A stretch of DNA of 60,000 bases, from NCBI RefSeq assembly GCF_000347035.1, contig NZ_ANIJ01000047.1:1-60000 (forward strand). The letters are read 5' to 3'. The notes below the pieces were generated by a model. The model ran no database searches and had not been told where the DNA came from. It was given only the letters and a program-made list of their open reading frames with translations. Below, one piece after another: positions 8,763-18,339 of this stretch. Numbering within the stretch: the first letter of the stretch is position 1; each line of letters begins with the position of its first letter. The stretch is from Leptospira sp. B5-022. GTDB taxonomy: Bacteria > Spirochaetota > Leptospiria > Leptospirales > Leptospiraceae. The position numbers and the translations under genes are program-made.

Positions 8763-10214
8763 TTATCCGAAGGATAAATGAGAATCGTTCACATTGGCAA
8801 AATTGATATCGAATAGATCCATTAGATAATTTTGATGGAATCTCCAAGGGCGGTTTGCCCCTCTTTGAGGGAATTGATCTATTGCTCTCTGGATATATCC
8901 AGAATTTAGATCGAGTATCGGCTCCTTCTCCATTTTTTCCGGATCGCAAATAGGCATACATTGTTTGTAACCTTTCGATTGCATATGATTTAGTAATCTT
9001 GCGACATAGGTAGATGTTAGATCCGCTCTTAATGTCCAAGATGCGTTCGTATACCCGACACAGAACGCAAAATTCGGGACTCCGCTTAACATTAATCCTT
9101 TGAATGTGAATAGTTTAGAAATATCCACTTCCGAACCATCTACCTTGAGTCGGATCCCGCCGATCGCTAGTAATTCCAATCCGGTTGCGGTGACTATAAT
9201 ATCCGCTTCCAATTCTTTTCCGGATCTTAATTTGATTCCATTCGAAGTAAAAGTTTCGATATAGTCCGTAACTATGGAGGCCTTTCCTTTAGAGATCGCC
9301 TTGAATAGATCCGAATCGGGAACCAAACAAACTCTTTGGTCCCAAGGTTGATAGTTCGGTTTGAAATGAGTATCTATATCATAACCTTTCGGAAGCGAAA
9401 CCTTTAATCTTGCCCTGATTAGCCACTTCGCAAAGTTAGGAGATCTTTTACAAACCTGATAGAACCAAATCTGGATTAGAATGTTTTTGATACGAGTGAT
9501 ATGATGAGCCAACTTTGCAGGCAAAAGAAACCTTAAAAAATCGGCAATTATATCCTTGGATGGAAGACTTGTGATATAAGTCGGTGACCTTTGCAACATT
9601 GTCACATGCGAAGCATTGTCCGCCATGGATGGGACCAAGGTGACGGCGGTTGCTCCACTTCCGATCACTACGACTTTTTTACCAGTATAGTTTAAATTTT
9701 CGGGCCAATGTTGCGGATGGATGATCTGACCTTTAAAGTTTTTTACTCCTGGAAAGTTCGGAGTAAATCCTTTTTCGTAATTATAATAACCGCTGCAGAT
9801 ATAAAGAAAGTCCGTAGTATATGTGCGTTTATCTTTTTTAGGTCCCACTTCTACTTCTACAGTCCAGAGGTTTTCTTTACTGGACCAGGAAGTGGACGTT
9901 ACTCTATGTTCGAATCTGATATTACGATCTATTCCGAATTCGGATGCTGTCTCTCTCACGTAATTTAGGATAGAAGGTCCGTCGGCGATCGCTTTCGCTT
10001 CTTTCCAAGGTCGGAAAGAATATCCCAAGGTAAACATGTCCGAATCCGAACGAATTCCCGGATAACGAAAGAGACTCCAAGTCCCGCCTATATCGGGTCT
10101 ACTTTCTAAGATGGTGTATTTTTTGCCCGGGCAAAGTTTTTGCAGATGATAACCTGCGCTAATCCCTGATAGACCCGCACCTACAGTGATCACATCGAAA
10201 TGTTCTTTGTTCAT
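8763..10214 (-). CDS. Flavin-containing Baeyer-Villiger-type monooxygenase (EthA-like)
   Basis: This 483-residue enzyme has an FAD-binding GAGLSG (12-17), the GGTWSLFRYPGIRSDSD block (43-59) and the monooxygenase fingerprint FKGQIIHPQHWP (160-171). An NADPH-binding GSGATA (185-190) follows. These are the signatures of class B flavoprotein monooxygenases. The RYPG.R.DSD version is typical of EthA-like Baeyer-Villiger enzymes that insert oxygen into ketones or oxidise sulfur. The protein is cytosolic or membrane-associated. It is the first gene of a two-gene unit with the SDR downstream, consistent with successive oxidation steps on one substrate. Confidence 0.92.
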   Translation of the reverse strand: MNKEHFDVITVGAGLSGISAGYHLQKLCPGKKYTILESRPDIGGTWSLFRYPGIRSDSDMFTLGYSFRPWKEAKAIADGPSILNYVRETASEFGIDRNIRFEHRVTSTSWSSKENLWTVEVEVGPKKDKRTYTTDFLYICSGYYNYEKGFTPNFPGVKNFKGQIIHPQHWPENLNYTGKKVVVIGSGATAVTLVPSMADNASHVTMLQRSPTYITSLPSKDIIADFLRFLLPAKLAHHITRIKNILIQIWFYQVCKRSPNFAKWLIRARLKVSLPKGYDIDTHFKPNYQPWDQRVCLVPDSDLFKAISKGKASIVTDYIETFTSNGIKLRSGKELEADIIVTATGLELLAIGGIRLKVDGSEVDISKLFTFKGLMLSGVPNFAFCVGYTNASWTLRADLTSTYVARLLNHMQSKGYKQCMPICDPEKMEKEPILDLNSGYIQRAIDQFPQRGANRPWRFHQNYLMDLFDINFANVNDSHLSFG

Positions 10215-10488
10215 TTTTTCCTCGGCGGATTCATTCTATCGGTCTTATGGAAAAGGCCGATTATCTCCCGCTGTTTCGGAAAAGATTTTGCACCAAAACC
10301 GAGTAGGATTCGACTGATCTTATAATATCGCTCTCAAAAATTCGTTCGGGATGATAAGAATACACCGGATTTATTAATTTTTCGGGAATAAAACGGCGTT
10401 CGGATTCCTACCGGTATTACTAGTTTACATTTCAAATCAATTCCGAAAACGCTTGCAACCGTTTCAAGATCTAAGATGGGAGAAGGTC

Positions 10489-10809
10489 ATGAAGTATTAT
10501 TCCGTAGCAGAATTGAATATCACCAGCCCTCGTTGGATCCCAGCTTATGTTCGTAATGTAACCAAGATGGTGGAAAAATTCGGGGGTAGATATCTTTCTC
10601 GGACCACAAATATGGAGAAGATGGAAGGCGATCGAAAACTGCCTCAGCTCTTCTTAATAATTGAATGGCCTTCCAAAGAAGCGGTCCAAAACTTCTATCA
10701 TTCCGAAGAATACAAACCGTTTCTGGAAAGTAGGCTAAAAGGCTCCAATGGAGAATTTATTCTCGTTCGGGGAGAGGATGTCAACCAGCTTGCCAGCGTT
10801 CCGGATTGA
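10489..10809 (+). CDS. DUF1330 family protein
   Basis: The start is the ATG at 10489, preceded by GGGAGAAGG. The 106-residue product starts MKYYSVAELNIT and contains GGRYLSR and, near the end, 'FYHSEEYKPFLESRLKGSNGEF'-like text. These are the main conserved features of DUF1330, a dimeric alpha/beta-barrel (ferredoxin-like) fold. The function is unknown; relatives are sometimes near redox or lipid enzymes. It is divergent from the monooxygenase-SDR unit, so the intergenic space may hold a shared control region. Confidence 0.82.
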   Translation: MKYYSVAELNITSPRWIPAYVRNVTKMVEKFGGRYLSRTTNMEKMEGDRKLPQLFLIIEWPSKEAVQNFYHSEEYKPFLESRLKGSNGEFILVRGEDVNQLASVPD

Positions 10810-10935
10810 TAAGTCCATAAAGATCTAAAAACATTACATATGTAATAGAGCAGATACGGATCCATTACATCTGGGAAATTGACCAACTCATTCCAAAAAG
10901 TGTAATCTTTCTCCTATATATCTTACGGAGAAAAT

Positions 10936-11475
10936 ATGTTTAGAATATATAAGATTCACTTTTCGATTTTGTTTATCTTTACTTTTGTTTTGGTAAACTG
11001 CTCGGAAGAAAAGAAGAATGATCAATCCTTATTGGCAATTGCAGCCCTGCAAGCAGGGCCTGGTGGTTTAATCGGCGGACTTGCAGAACCGGCTTTAGGT
11101 ACTGCGACTTTGGTGTTGGATTCGGATAGTTTCAATTTATTAAACCAGGAAGAATGCCAGGATGGAAATATAGGAGTCATTATTAGTAAGGATACTGGAC
11201 CTACACTGCCTATCTTGAATATCCACATGATCGATATGTCCAAGAACTCGGGAATATTTTTGGAAGCTGGGGCTCTCTCAACCGGATCTCATATGGATTT
11301 AGATCATAACGACGGAAACACGTATGGAGTGGTAAACGATTGTCCTGCCTTCGTGATGGAAAATACACTTACGATCTACGATCTTCAGGTATTAAATTGT
11401 CAAATCGCGGACCAATTCGGAGGCGGCCCGAATAAGAAGATGATGTCCTTTCGAGCACGCTGTACAAAATCATAA
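10936..11475 (+). CDS. Putative lipoprotein, unknown function
   Basis: This 179-residue product follows a GGAGAAA site. The signal peptide of about 21 residues ends in LVNC, with C22 the predicted lipidated residue. The mature part begins with a charged tether (SEEKKND), then an Ala/Gly-rich segment. A domain with five further cysteines follows and could form disulfides in the periplasm or on the cell surface. No named family is recognised. A strong bidirectional terminator follows. Confidence 0.75.
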   Translation: MFRIYKIHFSILFIFTFVLVNCSEEKKNDQSLLAIAALQAGPGGLIGGLAEPALGTATLVLDSDSFNLLNQEECQDGNIGVIISKDTGPTLPILNIHMIDMSKNSGIFLEAGALSTGSHMDLDHNDGNTYGVVNDCPAFVMENTLTIYDLQVLNCQIADQFGGGPNKKMMSFRARCTKS

Positions 11476-11481
11476 AAAAAT

Positions 11482-11512
11482 AACCTTCGTTCGTGTAACA
11501 CGGGCGAAGGTT
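11482..11512. terminator. Bidirectional terminator hairpin
   Basis: A 15-bp stem (AACCTTCG...CGAAGGTT with an inner CGTGT/ACACG and two G-U pairs) lies between two converging genes. An A-run before it on the plus strand becomes a U-run for the minus-strand gene. Confidence 0.8.
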
Positions 11513-12599
11513 AATTCTTCTCAATCTTTCTTTTAGCCAAAAATACCGTAAGTCTTTGGAGTTGGTCTTTAGAGCTTGATTTAGATCCCGGAAGTACCTT
11601 TGCATATATATTTTTCAAATGATTTCTAAGAGTCCCATTAGAAACATTCAATACGAGTTGTATAAAGGATCTGCTATGTCCTTCGTTCAATAATTCGCAG
11701 ATACGGAGTTCCTGTTTGGACAATCCGTATTCTTCTAAGTTGAATTCGGTTTTAGGTATTACATTTGCGGTTTTATATAAATGAAACACTAAGAAGGATA
11801 AGAAGCTACAAGCTGCCAAAGCGGAGATCGCGGTGATGTAGATCTCTTTAAATTGTAAAGATTTAAAAATCGGCCAGAATAACATTCCTACCAAAATGCC
11901 TACTGCAATAGAGATCAATATATTCGCCGCTATCCTGAATAATCCGGGACTTCCTTGGTTGTATCGGTTCAAATAAACGGAGAGTGTAACTGAAAGCGCA
12001 GCGTCCGCTACCGGATGAAGAGGAGGAAGATCTATACCGTAAAGAGGCAAAAAGTTAGAAAATAACGCCATCCACCAGAGTAAGAAAATCGTAATAAAGA
12101 ATTTTTTCTCAAAGAAGACATTCCATTTTACAGGGTTTAAGAAGAAGTAAATACAAATGCACATTCCAAGCACATGAACTCCGGCTCCGATCAAACCGCC
12201 AGATAAAGAAAGAAGAGGGCCATAACCGAAAGGGAAGGGATTAAATCCGACCACGAAGTAATGCGGTATAGAAGAACATAAAAAATCTGCGAGGACCGCC
12301 GCGACTAATACAAGAACTGTAAGCGGATTTAAGATTTTTCGACCCGTACAAAAACCTGCCATACCCGCAAGAATAGGAGCCAAACTGAAAAAAGAATGAC
12401 ATTGGAAGATCCACCATGCCAAACCTAGTTCGTCGGAAGAGGATAGGCACATTGCAGCGGTAGCTCCATTTTGGACTCCCACAGCAAGATAAAATACGGT
12501 CATGAGCCTATGGAATGGATGGTCTCTTCCGATATTCTCGATCAAACAGCTTAGGTTGGCAAGCGATGCCACCATCGGTACTATGAAAAAAATTTCCAA
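11511..12599 (-). CDS. Polytopic membrane protein with C-terminal LuxR-type HTH
   Basis: The first roughly 260 residues form eight or so hydrophobic helices. The last 80 hold a LuxR-type DNA-binding domain (LSKQELRICELLNEGHSR, then VSNGTLRNHLKNIYAKV). The protein is therefore a membrane-anchored transcription factor that could sense a membrane-side signal without a kinase. The frame given starts at TTG (12599); an ATG eight codons later (MVASLANLS) is an alternative, and neither has a clear ribosome-binding site. It stands alone, and its targets are unknown. Confidence 0.78.
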   Translation of the reverse strand: MEIFFIVPMVASLANLSCLIENIGRDHPFHRLMTVFYLAVGVQNGATAAMCLSSSDELGLAWWIFQCHSFFSLAPILAGMAGFCTGRKILNPLTVLVLVAAVLADFLCSSIPHYFVVGFNPFPFGYGPLLSLSGGLIGAGVHVLGMCICIYFFLNPVKWNVFFEKKFFITIFLLWWMALFSNFLPLYGIDLPPLHPVADAALSVTLSVYLNRYNQGSPGLFRIAANILISIAVGILVGMLFWPIFKSLQFKEIYITAISALAACSFLSFLVFHLYKTANVIPKTEFNLEEYGLSKQELRICELLNEGHSRSFIQLVLNVSNGTLRNHLKNIYAKVLPGSKSSSKDQLQRLTVFLAKRKIEKN

Positions 12600-12781
12600 A
12601 TAAGTTCGGTTGTAATAAAGTTTGAAAAGAATTTACTCTAAGATCTAAGGACTAAATTTCACCTTCTTTTTATGCGTTTAAGAAATTTTTTCTTTATCAT
12701 ATAAAATAAAGAAGAATAACGATATCTTCTATCCTAAAAATCGATTTACTTCCCTTAACGGAACCTCCAAGATAGACCGCT

Positions 12782-13477
12782 ATGAAAATATTCTCAGTTC
12801 TATTTCTTTTAGGTTTAATAAGTGTTTTGTTTTCTTGCGTTAAAAAGGAGGCGGATACAAACAGAGGAGTGATCACATTCATTGTTGGGAACGTAACCTT
12901 GGAAAGAGGTTCCGAAAAATCCAAAGCAGAGGTAAACAAAGAGATCCAAAGCGGCGACGTATTGGTTACGGACGAAGGCGCTACTGCAATGATCGCCTTT
13001 GGAGAAAATGTTTCCTTACTAGAGATCCAGTCCGGTTCTAAATTTCGCTTCGACGATATCAAATCGGACAAAAAGTTTTTCCAAGAGAAAGGAAGATCTT
13101 GGCTCCTCTCCAATAAACTTGTGAAAGGTGAAGGCGTAAGTTTAGGAACTCCGACGACGACTGCGGGTGTTAGAGGAACTAAATTTTATACTTCCGTAGT
13201 AGAGGATATGACTTTTATCTGCCATTGCCAAGGTAAGGTGGAACTTGAAAATAGTGTGGACCATTCTAGGCTGATCCCTGAATCAGATTATCTTACGGTT
13301 ACGAAAGGAACAAAAACGATTGTGATCGATAAAGACGATCTATCAAAGATCGGGATCCCTTACGTACACGATCATAGCGAAGTAAACAATTCTCCTGTGG
13401 GAGCGAAAACAAATATGAAGTTGGAAGATTTCCTAAAGATCCAAGATCTTGCTAAGAAAAAATTAGCGGGGAAATGA
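12782..13477 (+). CDS. FecR-domain lipoprotein
   Basis: This 231-residue lipoprotein has a signal peptide with lipobox VLFSC (C19). The FecR core is clear: GVITFIVGNVTLERG, IQSGDVLVTDEGATAMI, and the signature TPTTTAGVRGTKF (123-135). Stand-alone FecR-domain proteins of this type are periplasmic or surface anchored and are distinct from TonB-linked sigma regulators. No sigma factor is adjacent. Its stop codon abuts, without a gap, the end of the converging TPR gene. Confidence 0.85.
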   Translation: MKIFSVLFLLGLISVLFSCVKKEADTNRGVITFIVGNVTLERGSEKSKAEVNKEIQSGDVLVTDEGATAMIAFGENVSLLEIQSGSKFRFDDIKSDKKFFQEKGRSWLLSNKLVKGEGVSLGTPTTTAGVRGTKFYTSVVEDMTFICHCQGKVELENSVDHSRLIPESDYLTVTKGTKTIVIDKDDLSKIGIPYVHDHSEVNNSPVGAKTNMKLEDFLKIQDLAKKKLAGK

Positions 13478-14326
13478 TCAAGCTTCGTCTATTTCAACAT
13501 TCTCTAATGTGTCAAAAAAACCGGTCTGTAATAGCGGACCGAAGTCGACCATATCTTCTGCTGAAAGTTTAAGCCCGTTTTCTAAGGAGTATGCTTGTAA
13601 CAAAGAAGCGCAGGCCAAGTGACTTTCCTGTAATTGGGCATGAGCCCTTGCTTTTACCACGAGAATATCCGCGTCGGATTCTCCGAAATATTTGATATAC
13701 AGATCTATAAACTTAAGAGCATTCTTATGATCGGAGACTTTCAGATAACATTGAGCGATCATATCGTAATGTAGGAAAGTTTCTTCTTCGTCCATTCTCA
13801 TGGCTGTTTTTAAAGAAGCTAAAGCTGAATTATAATCTCCCCTTTGGTAGTACAAATATCCAAGTTCGGACCAGATATCTTTTCGTTTAATCCCTCTTCC
13901 TCTGGAAAGTTTTTCCTGAGACAGTGCTTGTTTTAAGACTTGGATCGCCTCATTGGACCTATCGGTATCTTTCAATAAACTTGCAAGAGTAAGGTATAAT
14001 TCCAATTGGTCCGGAAAGAGTTCGATTGCGGAGGTGAGTATTTTTTTGGCGGACTTGTAATTGTGAACCTTGATTAAGTAATTTGCATAATACAGTCTAC
14101 TTTCCGGATGAGCGGAAAAACGATCCTGCAATTCCTGGAAAAGATTCAAGGTTTCCCTGGTATTTCCAATATAGTATTGGCACCAGGCCTGGCGGTTTTT
14201 CACCTTCAGGATGGTTTTCGGGTTTTTGGTGAAATTCAGGGATTCCTTGTATAGATTGAACGCCTTAGTAAATTCTCTCTGCCTTTCCCTATGGATGGCG
14301 CTTACGATTAGTTCCCTAAAACCCAC
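13478..14326 (-). CDS. Tetratricopeptide-repeat protein
   Basis: This 282-residue soluble protein consists of TPR-like helical pairs. Clear units occur around residues 16-50 (FTKAFNLYKESL), 90-120 (NYKSAKKILTSAIELFPD), 125-150 (NEAIQVLKQAL) and 160-190 (YYQRGDYNSALASLKTAM). One more lies near 200-220. The frame starts at GTG, and no strong ribosome-binding site is visible. TPR proteins scaffold protein complexes; the partner is unknown. It converges on the FecR lipoprotein gene with no intergenic base. Confidence 0.8.
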   Translation of the reverse strand: MGFRELIVSAIHRERQREFTKAFNLYKESLNFTKNPKTILKVKNRQAWCQYYIGNTRETLNLFQELQDRFSAHPESRLYYANYLIKVHNYKSAKKILTSAIELFPDQLELYLTLASLLKDTDRSNEAIQVLKQALSQEKLSRGRGIKRKDIWSELGYLYYQRGDYNSALASLKTAMRMDEEETFLHYDMIAQCYLKVSDHKNALKFIDLYIKYFGESDADILVVKARAHAQLQESHLACASLLQAYSLENGLKLSAEDMVDFGPLLQTGFFDTLENVEIDEA

Positions 14327-14439
14327 GACTGGGACAGGCTAAAAAAATTCCTAAAATAATCAAGTTTTCCACAGATCAACCGATGATTGAAACGGGGGCA
14401 AAGGAAAGAAAAATCCCCACTTCAATCGAGGTAAAGAAA

Positions 14440-14619
14440 ATGGAAATCGGTAGCCAAACCAGCCAGTCTCTCATGATCGAAAGAATTGCAAATCTGCCTA
14501 GAGAAATCTTCCAAGCTCAGTCGGATATGAATTCTAAACTTTTGAAACTCAACGTAGAAGCTCAATTACAAGCCCAGGCTTCCGAGGGAAGATCCAGGCT
14601 TTTGGATCTGTACGTTTGA
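14440..14619 (+). CDS. YjfB-like putative motility protein
   Basis: The ATG at 14440 follows a GAGG-type site; the longer frame from 14383 is less likely. The 59-residue product (MEIGSQTSQSLMIERIANLP...) has the pattern of the small YjfB/putative motility family: a short start, a helix with I/L heptads, then 'MNSKLLKLNVEAQLQAQ'. Its role is not established beyond co-occurrence with flagellar genes in other bacteria. The start choice and family call rest on my memory of the family consensus. Confidence 0.7.
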   Translation: MEIGSQTSQSLMIERIANLPREIFQAQSDMNSKLLKLNVEAQLQAQASEGRSRLLDLYV

Positions 14620-14657
14620 TTCGGATGTCGGAATTCCACAAAACGCGGTGGTTCGTT

Positions 14658-14673
14658 TGTAGGAGTTCCTACA
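14658..14673. repeat. Palindromic intergenic repeat TGTAGGA-GT-TCCTACA
   Basis: Seven-base arms flank GT between converging genes. A closely related perfect palindrome, TGTTGGAATTCCAACA, occurs at 59286-59301. I recall similar short palindromes in Leptospira intergenic DNA. Confidence 0.55.
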
Positions 14674-14691
14674 TCCGCACTCGGTGAGATT

Positions 14692-15516
14692 CTAACTTTT
14701 ATTATATTCCGGCCTTTTTCTTTCTTTAAAGGCCTTCATCGCTTCCCTGAAGTCTCTGGAATCCATAAAACTGGAATTCCATACCGCGACATAGTTCAAA
14801 CCGACAGCTAACGGTTTTCCTTCGGAGTAGTTCATTACTTCTTTAGTACCTTCTACCACTATCCTTGGATTGGCGGCGATCTCGGAAGCTGTTGCGATTG
14901 CACCATTCAAAAGTTGGTCCTGGTCCTTGAACAATTTGGATACAAGTCCGATTCTCAGAGCTTCTTCTCCGTCTATGTCCTTACCCGTATAGGCAAGTTC
15001 TCTTGTGTTTCCTTGTCCGATGATAGAAGGAAGCCTGTTGATGGAACCCATGTCTGCTACGATCGCTACCTTTGCTTCCCTGAGGGATATACTTGCATCG
15101 TACGTCGCATAACGGATATCGCAGGCGGAGATCAGATCAAGTCCTCCTCCGATACAATGTTTTTGGACTGCCGCGATGGAAGGTTTAGGAGAATCATAAA
15201 CTGCGTTGATCCCTTTCTGCATGCGGAGGATCAATTCGTAGAATTTTTTACGATCGTCCCCATAAGTCCCTTGTACTACGGATCCGAATTCTTGGAAGAA
15301 TGAGTCCAGATCTAAACCTGTGGAGAAAGATTTACCTCTTGCGGCAACTACGAAGGAACGGATCTTTTGATTGGAATTAATTTCATGAACTACGTCGGGA
15401 AGGTCTCTCCAGAAACTCCAGTTCATCGCGTTTCTTTTGTCGGGGCGATTCAAGAAGACGATGGCTACTCCGTCTTCTCTTTCGACGATTTCAAAGAATT
15501 CAAAGTTTGTCTTCAT
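14692..15516 (-). CDS. Enoyl-CoA hydratase/isomerase, dienoyl-CoA isomerase-like
   Basis: This 274-residue crotonase-fold enzyme has the oxyanion-hole segments GKSFSTGLDLDS (61-72) and CIGGGLDLISACDIRY (121-136). In the segment LREAKVAIVADMGSINRLP, E147 and D155 line up with the two acidic catalytic residues of delta(3,5)-delta(2,4)-dienoyl-CoA isomerase (ECH1); ordinary hydratases have a different pattern. It probably helps beta-oxidation of unsaturated fatty acids, the carbon source of Leptospira. It is adjacent to a kinase gene but not clearly in its operon. Confidence 0.87.
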   Translation of the reverse strand: MKTNFEFFEIVEREDGVAIVFLNRPDKRNAMNWSFWRDLPDVVHEINSNQKIRSFVVAARGKSFSTGLDLDSFFQEFGSVVQGTYGDDRKKFYELILRMQKGINAVYDSPKPSIAAVQKHCIGGGLDLISACDIRYATYDASISLREAKVAIVADMGSINRLPSIIGQGNTRELAYTGKDIDGEEALRIGLVSKLFKDQDQLLNGAIATASEIAANPRIVVEGTKEVMNYSEGKPLAVGLNYVAVWNSSFMDSRDFREAMKAFKERKRPEYNKS

Positions 15517-15559
15517 CGGGATCAGAGTTATCCGATTCAGCCGACGAGTAAAACGTTTT

Positions 15560-16933
15560 TTAGGTCTCGTGTCTTGTAGGAAAACTTAGAGTAGCTTTGC
15601 AGCCGTTCTCGTTCTCTAATGAAAGTTTTCCCCTTAGGAGTTTTACAAAAGAATCCACCAAGGAAAGTCCCAAAGAGGCGGAATTGCGAATTTGAGGCGT
15701 TGTGTCCGAAAGACCCACGCCATCGTCTTTAACCTCTAAGAAATATCGTTCGTCATTCAAACTAAAGCGGATCAATATAGAACCGCTCTCTCTACCTTTG
15801 AATCCATGTTTAAACGAATTGGTCAGAAGTTCATTGATAATCAACGCGCAGTTCATTCCCATTTCGCTCGGTATCTTAGGGGTTTGGATATCCAGTATAA
15901 GTTTGAATTTGGAACGATCCACCTTGTATACTTCGAATAGAAGGTCCGTAAGTTTACGAACATAGAGATCGAAGCTGATGGAAGACAGGTCATGATTTTC
16001 ATAAAGCACTTCGTGCAGAAGGGCTACAGCTTGGATCCTATGCTGACTATCCTTGAAAATATCCAAGGTTTCTTGATCCTTCAGATTGGAGGCATTCATG
16101 CTGAGTAAGGAAGAAATGACGGTGAGATTGTTTTTGATCCTATGATGGATCTCTTTTAAGTAAGACTGATTCGTATTGTCGGTTTCTCCCAAACGAAGAA
16201 CGGTGATCGACCCGCTGGATTTTCCTTCAGTGTTTAGAATGGGGGAGATCTGGACCGACACAGCCGTCTTATTTCCGATCCCATCGATCGCGAATATTCC
16301 ACTTTTCTCAATTGTTTGATGAGAAGTTAATACATCAGAAACAGGAAGAATATAAGCGGATGAGTTTGTATCTTCTAATTTTAAGATCTTCGTTAAAGAA
16401 AGTCCGATGGACTCCGCGTAACTTAAGCCCGCGATCTTTTCTGCTACTGGATTGCAGAATAAAACCAAACCGTTCTCATCCGTAGTGATGATCCCGGACT
16501 CCATTTGGTTCAAAGTGGATTTTAAGGATTCTTCGTTTTTGCGATTTCTATTTTCCAGCTCGTTTTTATACAAAGCAACTTCGATAGAAGAACGGAGTTG
16601 GTCCGACTCGAACGGTTTGACTATATAACCTAGGGGCTGGGTCCTTTTAGCTCTGTTGAGAGTGTTTTCATCCGCATAAGCCGTGAGATAAATAACGGGC
16701 GTTTGAAATCTGTTCCGTAGGAGTTCCGCAGTTTGGATCCCGTCCAAATTTCCCTCGATATTAATGTCCATTAGGACTAGGTCAGGATGATTTTCCTCCG
16801 CCTTTTGGATGGCTTCCTCTCCGGAGGATGTAATGCCTACAAGATCATAACCTAATTTTTTAAGTTTTTGGCCCAAGTTGACTGCGACTATGATCTCATC
16901 TTCGACAACTAGGATCTTAGGTTTTGTGAGCAT
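15560..16933 (-). CDS. Hybrid response regulator-PAS-histidine kinase (HisKA_2 type)
   Basis: Domain order in 457 residues is an N-terminal receiver (phospho-acceptor D56 in LVLMDIN, T84 and K106), a PAS domain (about 135-250), a HisKA_2 dimerisation segment with LKEIHHRIKNN (H263/H264) and a C-terminal HATPase. The HATPase N-box is at NELLTNSFKHG and its G-box at DDGVGLSD. The protein is cytoplasmic with no membrane helix. A receiver fused ahead of a kinase suggests it relays a signal from another kinase. No dedicated output gene is next to it. Confidence 0.92.
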   Translation of the reverse strand: MLTKPKILVVEDEIIVAVNLGQKLKKLGYDLVGITSSGEEAIQKAEENHPDLVLMDINIEGNLDGIQTAELLRNRFQTPVIYLTAYADENTLNRAKRTQPLGYIVKPFESDQLRSSIEVALYKNELENRNRKNEESLKSTLNQMESGIITTDENGLVLFCNPVAEKIAGLSYAESIGLSLTKILKLEDTNSSAYILPVSDVLTSHQTIEKSGIFAIDGIGNKTAVSVQISPILNTEGKSSGSITVLRLGETDNTNQSYLKEIHHRIKNNLTVISSLLSMNASNLKDQETLDIFKDSQHRIQAVALLHEVLYENHDLSSISFDLYVRKLTDLLFEVYKVDRSKFKLILDIQTPKIPSEMGMNCALIINELLTNSFKHGFKGRESGSILIRFSLNDERYFLEVKDDGVGLSDTTPQIRNSASLGLSLVDSFVKLLRGKLSLENENGCKATLSFPTRHET

Positions 16934-17241
16934 ACTTCTAATCTACGAATAAAACCGATTGTTTCAACCACATAAATGTAAATTGATAGGTGAAAATATC
17001 TGCGGAAATGTGCAAAAGAATTCGAAAGCCATCTTTGCAAGTAAAATCGAATATAAGGATGATTTTTGTTACGATCGACTACTATCTTGTAATTTTTTTT
17101 GAAACAACTATAAGTATATAAAAATTTCCCTAATCCTTTCGGACTAAAATTTAAAATTTTTTGACATATCGTCTAACGTGAAGCGGGAAAAGGATTTTTC
17201 CATCCCTGGGACGGATGGATCGGTCGACAATTTAGAATGAT
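16934..17241. other. 308-base AT-rich intergenic region
   Basis: This stretch carries the upstream region of the kinase gene and the space behind the DUF900 gene. It is AT-rich with short T-runs. A TTGACA occurs at 17160-17165 on the plus strand but no plus-strand gene follows it. No open frame worth calling was found. Confidence 0.5.
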
Positions 17242-18333
17242 TTAATTTCGGAGAATGTAGTTTTCGTTTCCGTAGGACTTTCGAATGAACAGTCTCTTTT
17301 CCGCCCCTAAACCCAAAAAGAGTTGGTACAGATCGGTCAAGATAGGACGGGAAGAATAATATCCGTGACCTAATGACAATAAAGAAGCGTCGATCGGATT
17401 TACATTGACCACATCCACACCGGGAAATCTGGAACAGGCGCCTAGTCTTCCTGTCTGGTGTATCTGGGCGGAGGCAAACAATGCGGAGTCACCGGGAGAA
17501 CAATATAATGTGATCCTTTCCGAAGATTTTAACAAACTGTCTAGGATTAAAATAAATTCGCCCGTATCGTAGTCCGGAGCATTCAATACTAATTCTTTTA
17601 AAAAAGGTTTGTCTCCCCATTCTTTGGAGAGTTCTGAAACCGAATTTAAGACCACCTGATGTCCCATAGAATGTACCAATAGATGGATCTTCTTTTTAGT
17701 AGAGATCATTCTTTTCAGGAAGTTTTTAAACGAATCTCTGCTACTTCTTGCGGAGATTAAATTTTTTTCGTATGTGTTTTTGAGGAAGAAGGTCCCAAGC
17801 ATGGAACCGTCTCCTCCTGCAGGCCAAGTATAGAGCGCCACCTTACCGGGAAATTTCAGATCGTATTTGAGTTGGGCCGCCCTTAAAATAGCTTCTTCAA
17901 AGTTTACATTAAATCCGTGGACGAATACGATCACTTCTTCGAAAGGATCTTCTTCTATTCCGTTCCACCAAAGTTTTTCCTGCTCTTCCTTGCTTTTTCC
18001 TTGGATGGCAACTCTATGTTCTAAGAACTGGAATGATTTCTCTTTATTCCCCAGACCGAAGGGGAGTGAACCTATCTCTCTGTCAGCCGGAACGTTTACC
18101 AAACAAGAACCTGATTGGGTTCCCATATTTCCGAAATTCAGGAAATAAGAATTAGAACAAGCGACCTGTGTACCTGGATTGACCGCTCTGGAAGTATTAA
18201 AAAACACCTCGATCCCATGAGTGGAAGAATACTGCGGATTTGTCCTTTTTGCCAGATACTCGGATGCGGACGGACCACAACCTAAGCTGAGAACAAAACT
18301 AAAAAGAATAAAAAAGAAAGATCGAAACATCAT
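17242..18333 (-). CDS. DUF900-type alpha/beta-hydrolase lipoprotein
   Basis: This 363-residue protein has a signal peptide with lipobox LSLGC (C19). The hydrolase domain shows the oxyanion strand VIVFVHGFNVNF, the nucleophile elbow LVHSMGHQV and an acid in LNAPDYDTGEF. The His in SLGHGYY completes a Ser-Asp-His triad. These are the marks of the DUF900 esterase/lipase-like family. It is probably periplasmic, acting on lipids or esters of the envelope. It starts six bases after the M23 peptidase gene and is likely in its operon. Confidence 0.87.
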   Translation of the reverse strand: MMFRSFFFILFSFVLSLGCGPSASEYLAKRTNPQYSSTHGIEVFFNTSRAVNPGTQVACSNSYFLNFGNMGTQSGSCLVNVPADREIGSLPFGLGNKEKSFQFLEHRVAIQGKSKEEQEKLWWNGIEEDPFEEVIVFVHGFNVNFEEAILRAAQLKYDLKFPGKVALYTWPAGGDGSMLGTFFLKNTYEKNLISARSSRDSFKNFLKRMISTKKKIHLLVHSMGHQVVLNSVSELSKEWGDKPFLKELVLNAPDYDTGEFILILDSLLKSSERITLYCSPGDSALFASAQIHQTGRLGACSRFPGVDVVNVNPIDASLLSLGHGYYSSRPILTDLYQLFLGLGAEKRLFIRKSYGNENYILRN

Positions 18334-18339
18334 AAAATC

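Noticed and set aside
8734..9039. N-terminal extension of the SDR frame into the monooxygenase gene
   Set aside because: The extension is in a shifted frame of a clear gene, and MKSFKNKVAAITGAG is the typical SDR start.
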